NCBI RefSeq assembly: GCF_014640815.1
Contig: NZ_BMHM01000004.1
Span: 248,001-312,000 of the forward strand
From: Vreelandella lutescens
GTDB taxonomy: Bacteria; Pseudomonadota; Gammaproteobacteria; Pseudomonadales; Halomonadaceae
DNA length: 64,000 bases
Direction of reading: 5' to 3'
This document shows, in pieces, positions 44,329 to 52,165 of this stretch. Under the pieces are notes generated by a model. That model worked only from the letters and a program-made list of their open reading frames with translations. It was not told where the DNA came from and made no database searches. A program made the translations under genes and the position numbers. Numbering within the stretch: position 1 is the stretch's first letter; each line of letters begins with the position of its first letter.

Positions 44329-45369
44329 ATGCCGCAACGTCCACGTTTTTTACTGCCACGTTTTTTACTACCCGCCTTCACCTTGCTTCCGCTGACGGCG
44401 TTGGCAGACACCACGTCGATACGCTTCCAGCTTGATTGGCGCTTTGAAGGCCCGGCAGCGCCGTTTTTGATGGCGGCTGAAAAGGGCTACTTCGCAGAAG
44501 AAGGCCTGGATGTACAGATTGATTCCGGCAGCGGCTCGGCGGGTGCGGTAAACCGGGTGGCGTCTGGGGCGTATGAAATGGGCTTTGGCGATTTGAACGC
44601 GCTGGTCGAGTTCCTGGCCGAAAACCCCGAGGGGCCGGGTATTCAAGGCGTGTATATCGTCTATGACGGAACGCCTGCGGCGGTATTTGCCCGTAAAGAG
44701 AGCGGTATTGAAAGCCCCGCCGACCTGGCGGGCAAAACCATTGCCGCACCGGCCTTCGATACCGGCTACCGCGCTTGGGGGATTTTTGCGGCTGCCAACG
44801 GCCTGGAGGCCGATGCGGTGGAGTGGCAGAACGTTGACCCTACGCTGCGTGAAACGCTGCTGACCCGTGGCGACGTGGATGCCATCACCGGGTTCTACTT
44901 CACCAGCCTGCTGAACCTAGAAGAGCGTGGGATGAGTGAAGATGACCTCACCATCATGCCGTTCCCTGAGTACGGCGTGCCCCTATACGGCAACGCCATT
45001 CTGGCCAGCGAAGCCTTTGCACAAGATAACCCAGAAGCGGTTCAAGGATTTTTGCGCGCTTTTAACCGTGCACTGGGTGAGACACTGGCCGACCCGGAAG
45101 CCGCCATTGAGTACGTGAAAAACCGCGATGGCTTAATCGACGTGGAGATGGAAACCCGCCGCTTGAAGCTGGCGCTGGAAAGCGTAGTAGACACGCCCGA
45201 TGCCCGCGAAAACGGGGTAGGGGGCGTGGATGATGAGCGCCTAAGACAGGCCATCCAACTGGTGGCGGATGCCTATGACCTGCCGACACTGCCATCCCCT
45301 GACCAAGTCTTTGATTCCCGTTACCTACCGCCGGTAGAAGAGCGCATGCTGCTGCCGGAGGCCGAGTAA
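44329..45369 (+). CDS. ABC transporter substrate-binding protein, NMT1/THI5-like
   Basis: A 346-residue periplasmic protein. The signal peptide holds a tandem duplication (PRFLLPRFLLPAF), followed by SIRFQLDWRFEGPAAPFLMAA and KGYFAEEGLDVQIDSGSGSA, the first-lobe signature of the NMT1/SsuA family that binds pyrimidine precursors, sulfonates, nitrate or nitrogen heterocycles. ADLAGKTIAAPAFDTGYRAW and MSEDDLTIMPFPEYGVPLYG continue the fold. Its operon is downstream of NtrC and sigma-54 elements, so I predict a nitrogen-containing ligand. The ATP-binding gene begins at the stop codon (TAATG), so translation is coupled. Confidence 0.87.
   Translation: MPQRPRFLLPRFLLPAFTLLPLTALADTTSIRFQLDWRFEGPAAPFLMAAEKGYFAEEGLDVQIDSGSGSAGAVNRVASGAYEMGFGDLNALVEFLAENPEGPGIQGVYIVYDGTPAAVFARKESGIESPADLAGKTIAAPAFDTGYRAWGIFAAANGLEADAVEWQNVDPTLRETLLTRGDVDAITGFYFTSLLNLEERGMSEDDLTIMPFPEYGVPLYGNAILASEAFAQDNPEAVQGFLRAFNRALGETLADPEAAIEYVKNRDGLIDVEMETRRLKLALESVVDTPDARENGVGGVDDERLRQAIQLVADAYDLPTLPSPDQVFDSRYLPPVEERMLLPEAE
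44341..44369 (+). repeat. Perfect 14-bp direct repeat in the signal-peptide coding region
   Basis: CCACGTTTTTTACT occurs at 44341-44354 and 44356-44369 with a 15-base period. The duplication is in frame and gives PRFLL twice in the signal peptide of the NMT1-type binding protein. Confidence 0.95.
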
Positions 45370-46151
45370 TGTCGGCAGCGTTTGTCCGCTTTGATGACGT
45401 AAGCCTGGCCTACGACGGCTCAGGCAACGCCATTGAGGATATTAATCTCGATATTCACGAAGGCGAATTCGTCGCCTTCGTGGGGCCTTCGGGGTGCGGT
45501 AAATCCACCTTTATGAAGCTATGCACCGGGCTGCACGCGCCCACCCAGGGCAGCGTGCGCGTGGATGATGCGCCCGTGACCGGGCCGCTGAAAATTTCCG
45601 GCATGGCGTTTCAAAACGCTAACCTGCTGCCCTGGCGCACCACCCTAGATAACGTGCTGCTGCCGCTGGAAATCGTCGAGCCCTACCGGCGGCAGTTTCG
45701 TCAGCGCCGCGAGGAGTTTGTGGGCTGGGCGCGGGATTTGCTTGCCACGGTCGGCCTGGCCGAGCACGAAGATAAATACCCCTGGCAGCTCTCGGGGGGT
45801 ATGCAGCAGCGGGCCTCTATTTGTCGCGCGCTGATTCATCGGCCGCGCCTGCTAATGCTGGATGAGCCCTTTGGCGCGCTGGATGCCTTCACCCGTGAAG
45901 AGCTTTGGTGCGTGCTGCGGGATTTATGGGAAGCCCAGCGCTTTACCGTGGTGTTGGTGACTCATGACCTTCGCGAAGCCGCGTTTTTGGCCGATACGGT
46001 CTACGTGATGAGCCGTCGCCCCGGCCGCGTCATTGAACGGCGCACCATTGAGTTGCCCCGTCCTCGTGCGCTGGAAACCACCTACGAAAAGCCCTTTATT
46101 GATTTGGTGCAGGAGCTGCGTGCCCAGATTGGTGAAGTACGCAGTACTTAA
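45369..46151 (+). CDS. ABC transporter ATP-binding protein of the NMT1-type system
   Basis: A 260-residue ATPase, MSAAFVRFDDVSLAYDGSGN, with Walker A GPSGCGKST, signature LSGGMQQRASICRAL, Walker B LLMLDEPFGALDAFT and H-loop VTHDLREAAFLADTV. This is the SsuB/TauB/ThiZ branch. The gene starts in a TAATG overlap with the binding protein and stops in a TAATG overlap with the permease, a fully coupled operon. Confidence 0.92.
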   Translation: MSAAFVRFDDVSLAYDGSGNAIEDINLDIHEGEFVAFVGPSGCGKSTFMKLCTGLHAPTQGSVRVDDAPVTGPLKISGMAFQNANLLPWRTTLDNVLLPLEIVEPYRRQFRQRREEFVGWARDLLATVGLAEHEDKYPWQLSGGMQQRASICRALIHRPRLLMLDEPFGALDAFTREELWCVLRDLWEAQRFTVVLVTHDLREAAFLADTVYVMSRRPGRVIERRTIELPRPRALETTYEKPFIDLVQELRAQIGEVRST

Positions 46152-46933
46152 TGGACGCGAATATGACGCATAACAGCAAGCTGATTGAACGGCTCGCGCC
46201 CTGGATCGCTGTGGCCGTTCTCGTGGTCGTGTGGGAAGCCTCTGTGCGGCTGTTCAACGTACCCAGCTTTATTTTTCCTAGCGCATTAGACACCCTGCAG
46301 GCGCTGGTGACGTATTCAGGGCCGATTGCCATGCACTCCTGGCAAACCTTTTGGACCACGCTGATTGGGTTTGGATTAGGAGTAGTGGTCGGGTTGGTGC
46401 TGGGCTTTATTGTTGGCTCGTCGCGCTTTCTCTACAACGCCTGCTACCCGCTGTTAGTGGGATTTAACGCCATCCCGAAAGTCGCTTTTGTGCCCATTCT
46501 GGTGGTCTGGTTCGGGATTGGCTCGGTGCCCGCGATACTCACCGCGTTTCTCATCTGCTTCTTCCCCATCGTGGTAAATGTGGCCACGGGCCTAGCGACG
46601 CTGGAGCCTGAAATGGAGGACGTGCTGCGCGTGCTGGGGGCGCGGCGTATCGATGTGCTGCTCAAGGTGGGCCTGCCGCGCTCGCTGCCGTACTTTTTTG
46701 CCTCGCTCAAAATTGCCATCACTCTGGCGTTTGTGGGCACGGTGGTGTCGGAAACCGTGGCGTCCAACCAAGGCATTGGCTACCTGATGATGAGCGCGGG
46801 CTCGCAGATGCGCATGGGCCTCGTGTTCGCCGGGCTGCTGGTGATCAGCGCCATGGCCATGGTGATGTATGAGCTATTTGCCCTGTTAGAAAAACGCATG
46901 ACCGGGTGGGCTCATCGAGGGCAGAACCGCTAG
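46151..46933 (+). CDS. ABC transporter permease of the NMT1-type system
   Basis: A 260-residue permease with about six helices (WIAVAVLVVVWEASVRL, FWTTLIGFGLGVVVGLVLGF and others). EDVLRVLGARRIDVLLKVGLPRSLPY is the coupling loop of the SsuC/TauC/ThiX family, and VSETVASNQGIGYLMMSAGS follows. It would be a homodimer. Its stop lies 13 bases from the convergent DUF481 gene. Confidence 0.92.
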   Translation: MDANMTHNSKLIERLAPWIAVAVLVVVWEASVRLFNVPSFIFPSALDTLQALVTYSGPIAMHSWQTFWTTLIGFGLGVVVGLVLGFIVGSSRFLYNACYPLLVGFNAIPKVAFVPILVVWFGIGSVPAILTAFLICFFPIVVNVATGLATLEPEMEDVLRVLGARRIDVLLKVGLPRSLPYFFASLKIAITLAFVGTVVSETVASNQGIGYLMMSAGSQMRMGLVFAGLLVISAMAMVMYELFALLEKRMTGWAHRGQNR

Positions 46934-46946
46934 CCGCCACCGCGGC

Positions 46947-47693
46947 TTACCAGCGATACAGCAGCGAGGCGCTGGTGGTGGTGTCGGTGCGCTCGCTTGC
47001 GTCTTCCGGGGGCTGGGAGTTGTGCTTCACTTCATAAGAGAGGCGCAGCGACAGCTTGGCGTTCAGCCGAGCGGTCAGCGCCGTCAGCGAGCGGGCGGTG
47101 GTGTTCTCATCGGTGTACTCCACCGACATTTCCTGAGCGATATCGGCGTACTCCGAAAACCGGTAGCGATAATCCAATGCGGTATAAGCCACGGCTAACT
47201 GCTGGTTATCTGCGTCCCGTAGGCGGTCATGGCGGTAACCCGGCCCTGCTTCCAACGAGAGCGTATGCTGCTTATTTTCCAGCAGTTGCCGGCCATAGCC
47301 ACCAATGACGGAAAGCTGCTGGTCGTAACCAGCAAAGCGATCCTTTTCCCAGCGGGCGAAGCCAAATAGGTAGTGAGGGCCACTAAAATCGTAGCGCTCC
47401 CGCCCGGCCAATAAGTACTGCTCGGCACTGGTCTCGCCATCCTTGCTCACATTGCGAACTTCGCCTCGTAACGAGTGTGTAAGCTCCCCCGTTAGCCATG
47501 TTAGGCGGGTTTTGCCGATCAGTGTTCGGCTATCGGTATTGCCTGACAGTTGGGTAAAGCCAAGCTCCGCATCACCGCTAAACACCGGTGTGTCGTCTTT
47601 AGGTGGCGGTGGCGCATAAAACGGCGAGGCCAACACACCGCTTGCCCATAGGGTGCTGCCAGTGATGGCCATTGAGCGTAAAAAGTGTCGCAC
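46947..47693 (-). CDS. DUF481 outer-membrane protein (YdiY-like, salt-induced type)
   Basis: A 248-residue protein with a signal peptide and a beta-rich body, FSGDAELGFTQLSGNTDSRTL, the usual DUF481 start in which SGNTD is typical. Alternating aromatic/polar strands (YLFGFARWEKDRFAGYDQQL) lead to a C-terminal beta strand TTTSASLLYRW with a terminal aromatic residue. The function is unknown; family members are reported as salt-induced. The start is a GTG with GGAG 11 bases upstream. Confidence 0.85.
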   Translation of the reverse strand: MRHFLRSMAITGSTLWASGVLASPFYAPPPPKDDTPVFSGDAELGFTQLSGNTDSRTLIGKTRLTWLTGELTHSLRGEVRNVSKDGETSAEQYLLAGRERYDFSGPHYLFGFARWEKDRFAGYDQQLSVIGGYGRQLLENKQHTLSLEAGPGYRHDRLRDADNQQLAVAYTALDYRYRFSEYADIAQEMSVEYTDENTTARSLTALTARLNAKLSLRLSYEVKHNSQPPEDASERTDTTTSASLLYRW

Positions 47694-47818
47694 GTAACTC
47701 CTCCATGAGTGTGAGAACAGTAAGTGGCTGCTATATAAGCAAAGTGAGGCGAAAGCGCAACTAACGCCACTAGGCGCTGCGTGCCATAATGACGCTGTCG
47801 CGCATTGTGAGTTCCCTT

Positions 47819-49525
47819 ATGACCGCCCCACGCCCTAGAACGCTGGCTGAATTACAGCGCTGGCGCCGCACCCGCGCCAAGCGTCGCTGGTACAAGCGCA
47901 GCTTCCGCCTGCAAGTAATGATGCTGGTGGGGTTGCTGCTAGCGGGCATGCTGCTGGCCCAGGGCACCTACCTCAATCATCGTAAAGCTGAAATTATTAC
48001 TCACCAAATGGGTGAGCGAGCACTGGCCGTGGCAAAAACCGTGGCCGGTATGCCGCAGATTGTAAACGCCTTTGCCACGCCTGACCCCTCTTTCATTATT
48101 CAGCCGCTGGCCGAGCGCGTGCGCCAAGAAACCGGTGCGCGTTATGTCGTCGTGGGAAACGCTCAGTCGATCCGCTACTCCCACCCCGTGCCAGAGCGTA
48201 TCGGCCAGCCCATGGTGGGTGGCGATAACGACCAGGCGCTGATCTATGGGCAGTCGTATGTCTCAGAGGCGACCGGCACGCTGGGCACCGCTATGCGCGG
48301 CAAAACGCCGATATGGGATGAAGAGGGCAATATTATCGGGGTGGTCTCGGTGGGCTTTATGCTCGACCGCGTCGATATGGACGTTGCCCGCTACACCAGC
48401 CTCGGCTGGGCGCTGGTGGCGCTCATGATTTTGCTGGGGTTTGCGGGCGCTTACTGGCTATCGCAGCACCTTAAAAAGATCATTCTAGGCTTAGAGCCTT
48501 ATGAAATTGCTCGTTTGGCGATGGAGAAAGAAGCCATTCTCCAGTCGATTCACGAAGGAATTTTAGCGGTGAACCGGGATGGCCATATTACGCTCGTTAA
48601 CCAGCAGGCCCGGCGCTTTCTAGAACTGACCGATGAGCATGTGCTGCTGGGCCAACCGATCCGTGAGGTTGTTCCCAACTCACGGCTTCTGGAAGTGTTA
48701 AAGCACGGCGAGCAAGAGTTTGACCAAGAAATGTGGCTTGGGGATCACCCGGTGGTGGTCAACCGCGTGCCGATTCTGCATGAAGGCGAAATAGAAGGGG
48801 CCGTGGCCACTTTCCGTAGCCGCCGAGAAATTATCGATCTCTCCCAAGCGCTCACCCAGGCCAGTCGCGATGTGGATATGCTGCGCGCACAAGCCCACGA
48901 ATTCTCCAATAAACTCTACACCATCTCGGGGCTGCTGCAGCTACAGCGGATTGAAGAGGCGCTAGCGCTGATTCATCAGGAAACCGAGCGCGCCCAGGCG
49001 CAAATGAGCTTTTTAATGCGCCACGTGGCGGATGCGGTGCTGAGCGGCACGTTGCTGGGCAAACTTACCCGCGCCCGCGAGCTGGGCGTTGCCCTGGAGA
49101 TCGACGAGCAGAGCTCGCTCTCCTGTCCGCTGACACCCACCGGTCAGGAGGTGATGATGAGCGTGGTGGGCAACTTACTGGATAACGCCTGCCACGCCGC
49201 CCTCAATGGCCCCTGCGGCGACCAGCCAAAAGTGCGGCTGTTTTTCACTGACTTGGGCGAGCAGCTATTGATAGAAGTAGAAGATAACGGTGCTGGCGTG
49301 CCCGCTGAACACGCGGAAGCCATTTTTGTGGATGGGTTTTCGACCAAAACCGGCAAGCACCGGGGGATTGGGCTGGCGCTGGTGGCAAGACTTTGTCGCC
49401 AGCACGGAGGAGCGGTAACGTTAGAAGAGAGCGAGCTGGGAGGTGCGTGCTTTATTGCTGTGTTGGATCGTTCACTCTGTGCTGATCCCGCTACGCCGTC
49501 TTCGTTTTCACAACGCCGCCTATAA
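47819..49525 (+). CDS. Sensor histidine kinase of the CitA/DcuS family
   Basis: A 568-residue membrane kinase. TM1 (VMMLVGLLLAGMLLAQGT), a single Cache/PASp sensor (TGARYVVVGNAQSIRYSHPVPERIG, GTLGTAMRGKTPIWDEEGNIIG) and TM2 (LGWALVALMILLGFAGAYW) are followed by a cytoplasmic PAS (ILQSIHEGILAVNRDGHITLV) and a kinase core. The phospho-acceptor His360 is in AQAHEFSNKLYTISGLLQL, and the ATP lid has NLLDNACHAA and GRGIGLALV-type HRGIGLALVARLCRQHGG. SIRYSHPVPERIG resembles the citrate-sensing loop. It is followed by its regulator and tctCBA, so it likely senses a tricarboxylate or related acid. An ATG at 47789 is a possible earlier start. Confidence 0.9.
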   Translation: MTAPRPRTLAELQRWRRTRAKRRWYKRSFRLQVMMLVGLLLAGMLLAQGTYLNHRKAEIITHQMGERALAVAKTVAGMPQIVNAFATPDPSFIIQPLAERVRQETGARYVVVGNAQSIRYSHPVPERIGQPMVGGDNDQALIYGQSYVSEATGTLGTAMRGKTPIWDEEGNIIGVVSVGFMLDRVDMDVARYTSLGWALVALMILLGFAGAYWLSQHLKKIILGLEPYEIARLAMEKEAILQSIHEGILAVNRDGHITLVNQQARRFLELTDEHVLLGQPIREVVPNSRLLEVLKHGEQEFDQEMWLGDHPVVVNRVPILHEGEIEGAVATFRSRREIIDLSQALTQASRDVDMLRAQAHEFSNKLYTISGLLQLQRIEEALALIHQETERAQAQMSFLMRHVADAVLSGTLLGKLTRARELGVALEIDEQSSLSCPLTPTGQEVMMSVVGNLLDNACHAALNGPCGDQPKVRLFFTDLGEQLLIEVEDNGAGVPAEHAEAIFVDGFSTKTGKHRGIGLALVARLCRQHGGAVTLEESELGGACFIAVLDRSLCADPATPSSFSQRRL

Positions 49526-49551
49526 TAACGATGCTAATAAGAGGAAACACC

Positions 49552-50283
49552 ATGTCTGCGACGCAATACGGCATTTTGGTCGTCGAAGACGATTTTCGCA
49601 TTGCCGATATCCACCGTGCGTTTATCGAGCAGAGCGACGGTTTTGCGGTCGTCGGCATGGCCCGTAACGGCAGCGAAGCCAAAGCGCTGATGGCGCAGCA
49701 TGCTGCCGACATTCAATTGATTTTATTGGATGCCTACCTGCCGGATGTCGAAGGGCTAGAGCTGCTTTGGGCCATCCGACGGGACTATGTGCATGTGGAT
49801 ATTGTGATGGTGACGGCCGCCAAAGAGGTAGAAACCATTAGTGAGGCGCTGCGTGGTGGGGTGTTTGATTACCTGATCAAACCCATTGAAGCTGGGCGCA
49901 TGAACCAGATGCTGACCCGTTTTCGCCGCGAACGCGAAGCGTTGGCCAACCGTGCCGAGATGAGCCAGGACGAGCTGGACCACGTGCTGGCGCGCGTGAC
50001 GCCCAGTGAGCCCACGCGCGCCACTCATCGCGCGTTACCGAAAGGTATCGACCGGTTAACGCTGCGCCGTGTGCTGGATGCCTTGGCAACGGAGCCTGAT
50101 TCGCTCACCGCCATGCAGGTGGCGCGTACGATGGGCGCTAGCCGTTCAACCGCAAGGCGTTATTTAGAATATCTCGTGGCTGAACAGGCGGTGAGTGCGG
50201 AGTTAGGGTATGGCGATGTAGGCCGCCCCGAGCGCCGTTATCGGCTGCTGGAAGCCGCGAAAGGGTGGCTGGAAGCGCTGTAA
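49552..50283 (+). CDS. Response regulator of the CitB/DcuR family
   Basis: A 243-residue regulator. The receiver domain has the acidic pair in ILVVEDDFRIADIHRAF, phospho-Asp60 in LILLDAYLPDVEG, and the conserved Thr and Lys in MVTAAKE and LIKPIEAGR. The C-terminal region (LTLRRVLDALATEPDSLTAMQVARTMGASRSTARRYLEYLVAEQ) carries the winged HTH of DcuR/CitB. GAGGA lies 6 bases before the ATG. It is 26 bases after the kinase and would activate tctCBA. Confidence 0.92.
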   Translation: MSATQYGILVVEDDFRIADIHRAFIEQSDGFAVVGMARNGSEAKALMAQHAADIQLILLDAYLPDVEGLELLWAIRRDYVHVDIVMVTAAKEVETISEALRGGVFDYLIKPIEAGRMNQMLTRFRREREALANRAEMSQDELDHVLARVTPSEPTRATHRALPKGIDRLTLRRVLDALATEPDSLTAMQVARTMGASRSTARRYLEYLVAEQAVSAELGYGDVGRPERRYRLLEAAKGWLEAL

Positions 50284-50494
50284 TGTAATGGCCGTGAACA
50301 AAATGAACAAAACGCACAAAAAGAACAGTTTGTTGTTAATGGTCATAAGCTTGCCGATAGGGGTGGCACTCTTCTAACGTTCACTGCGTAACCACACAAA
50401 GCTAATCACCGAGCGCCAAGCGCTGCTGGTTAGTCGTGCTTTTGGTTCATTATTCGGCGCACATAATAATCCGCGCCAACCAAAACACCGTATT

Positions 50495-50516
50495 AACAAT
50501 AACGCCTGAACAATAA
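50495..50516 (+). promoter_or_regulatory. Direct repeat AACAATAA in the tctC leader
   Basis: Two copies of AACAATAA at 50495-50502 and 50509-50516 are 14 bases apart, 14 bases before the tctC start. The surrounding 247-base region (50284-50530) also has an AAC/AAA-rich direct repeat (TGAACAAAA-like) near 50295. They could be sites for the CitB-type regulator, but this is speculation from position. Confidence 0.3.
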
Positions 50517-50530
50517 TGTGGAGAACGCCA

Positions 50531-51523
50531 ATGACTACGCTTTCCTTAAAGCGCATCGCCGTGCTTGCCCTGCCGATGGCTGCCCTTGCTATGACGACCT
50601 CTGCCCAAGCGCAAGAGTGGACCCCAAGCCGTTCTATCGAATTTATTGCCCCGGCTAACCCAGGCGGTGGCTGGGACACGCTGGTGCGCACCATGTCTCG
50701 CGTGATTCAGCAAGAATCCCTGGCCGATGAGAGCTTCGCAGCGATCAACGTACCTGGCGGCGGCGGTGCCGTGGCTTGGGCCCAGGTAGCTCGCGACAAC
50801 GGTAACCCGCATAAACTGTTCGCCACTAGCCCGCCCATGATTCTGGTGCCGCTGGCCGGCGCTTCGCGCTTTGATCACACTGACTTTACGCCGATCGCCC
50901 GTATCAATACGGACTACTCCATCATTCTGGTGGCGGCAGATTCTGAATATCAAGATCTAGAAGACCTGTTTACAGCGCTGAAAGCCAACCCCGGCCTGAG
51001 CGTTGGCGGCGGCAGTGCACCGGGCTCTATGGATCATATCTCGATGGCAGGCCTTGCGTCGGCAGCGGGTATGGAAGCTTCTGCGGTGAACTATATTCCG
51101 TTCTCCGGTGGTGGCGATGCCATGACCAACCTGATGGGCGGCCATATTGAAGCTGTTATCGGCGGTGCTGGTGAAGCCGTTGGCCAACTGGGCGAAGGCA
51201 GCCAGCTGCGTGCGCTGGGCGTCTCTTCTGAAGAGCGTCTGGGCGGCGGTTTAGCGGAAGTGCCGACCTACCAAGAGCAGGGTTTCGACTACACCTTCGA
51301 TATCTGGCGTGGCGTGATGGGTGCACCGGAAATGCCGGAAGAAGCGGTGGCCTACTACGAAGAACTCTTCGCCGACATGCTGGAAACGACCGCATGGCGT
51401 GAAGCCAGCGACCAGCTGGGCTGGATTGATGCCTACCAGGATAGCGAAGAGTTTGGCGCGTTCCTGGACCAGCAGCAAGAGCAGTTCAGCAGCGTCCTGA
51501 CCGACCTGGGCCTGATGCGCTAA
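50531..51523 (+). CDS. tctC: Tripartite tricarboxylate transporter binding protein TctC
   Basis: A 330-residue periplasmic protein. A signal peptide (MTTLSLKRIAVLALPMAALA, cleaved near SAQAQ) is followed by IEFIAPANPGGGWDTLVRTM, the family motif that grips a carboxylate, then VNYIPFSGGGDAMTNLMGGHIEAVIGG. It captures a tricarboxylate or related acid for TctAB. Start 50531 follows GGAG. It is followed by a GC-rich hairpin before tctB. Confidence 0.92.
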   Translation: MTTLSLKRIAVLALPMAALAMTTSAQAQEWTPSRSIEFIAPANPGGGWDTLVRTMSRVIQQESLADESFAAINVPGGGGAVAWAQVARDNGNPHKLFATSPPMILVPLAGASRFDHTDFTPIARINTDYSIILVAADSEYQDLEDLFTALKANPGLSVGGGSAPGSMDHISMAGLASAAGMEASAVNYIPFSGGGDAMTNLMGGHIEAVIGGAGEAVGQLGEGSQLRALGVSSEERLGGGLAEVPTYQEQGFDYTFDIWRGVMGAPEMPEEAVAYYEELFADMLETTAWREASDQLGWIDAYQDSEEFGAFLDQQQEQFSSVLTDLGLMR

Positions 51524-51548
51524 TACCGTCAGCACCCGTTAGAGATAC

Positions 51549-51572
51549 CCCGGCGGCGCATCCGCCGCCGGG
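51549..51572 (+). promoter_or_regulatory. Intercistronic hairpin between tctC and tctB
   Basis: CCCGGCGGC and GCCGCCGGG form a 9-10-bp all-GC stem with a 4-6-nt loop, 26 bases after the tctC stop. No T run follows. It probably protects the tctC mRNA 3' end. Confidence 0.7.
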
Positions 51573-51633
51573 ACTTCGTCTGTTACCGCGAGGGCCAGTG
51601 CGCTAAAGCGCGGGCTCCTTCGGAGAAATCCCA

Positions 51634-52116
51634 ATGACTCGATTAAATGTGAACCAGTGGCTAGCGCTCGTGCTGGCGCTGTTAGCGGCTGCTTATTTGG
51701 CCATGGCCTGGCAAATTCCTACGTTTCCTCTACCGCGTCCGGTGGACTCCGACCTGTTCCCTAAAGTGTTGGGCGTCTCCCTGCTGCTGCTAGCCACGCT
51801 GCTGTTTTTTGAAAAGCCGAGCGCCATTGCTGGGGCGGATGAGATTGATCATGAGGCCACTAACGGGCCGCTGCTATTCACTCCCTGGGCGCGTGTCATT
51901 GTAACGTCGCTGGCCATTGCGGCTTACGCGTTTCTGCTGGTGCCATTGGGCTTCGTGCTGGCCTCAACGCTCCTTTGCGTTGGTTTGACTGCCTATTACG
52001 GCTACCGACGCCACGGCGTGAACCTGGCGTCATCGCTGGGTGTGGTGCTGGCCCTTTACCTGACCATGACGCGGGTAATGGATGTTTACCTACCCACGGG
52101 CGTACTGCCGTTCTAA
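51634..52116 (+). CDS. tctB: Tripartite tricarboxylate transporter small membrane subunit TctB
   Basis: A 160-residue membrane protein with four predicted helices (LALVLALLAAAYLAMAW, VLGVSLLLLATLLFF, VIVTSLAIAAYAFLLVPLGF, SLGVVLALYLTM). The family motif GFVLASTLLC is visible. TctB members are poorly conserved and are assigned here mainly by size, topology and position between tctC and tctA. The ATG has GGAG 8 bases upstream. Confidence 0.88.
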   Translation: MTRLNVNQWLALVLALLAAAYLAMAWQIPTFPLPRPVDSDLFPKVLGVSLLLLATLLFFEKPSAIAGADEIDHEATNGPLLFTPWARVIVTSLAIAAYAFLLVPLGFVLASTLLCVGLTAYYGYRRHGVNLASSLGVVLALYLTMTRVMDVYLPTGVLPF

Positions 52117-52165
52117 ACACGGCATGCGGTTGCACCTGTAGCGGGCTTTAACGAGAGACACTCCC

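Noticed and set aside
50340-50355. TGGTCATAAGCTTGCC, sigma-54-like in the tctC leader
   Set aside because: -24 is weak (TGGTCAT) and CitB/DcuR-type regulators do not use sigma-54.
50364-50379. TGGCACTCTTCTAACG sigma-54-like upstream of tctC
   Set aside because: Good -24 but no GC at the -12 position.
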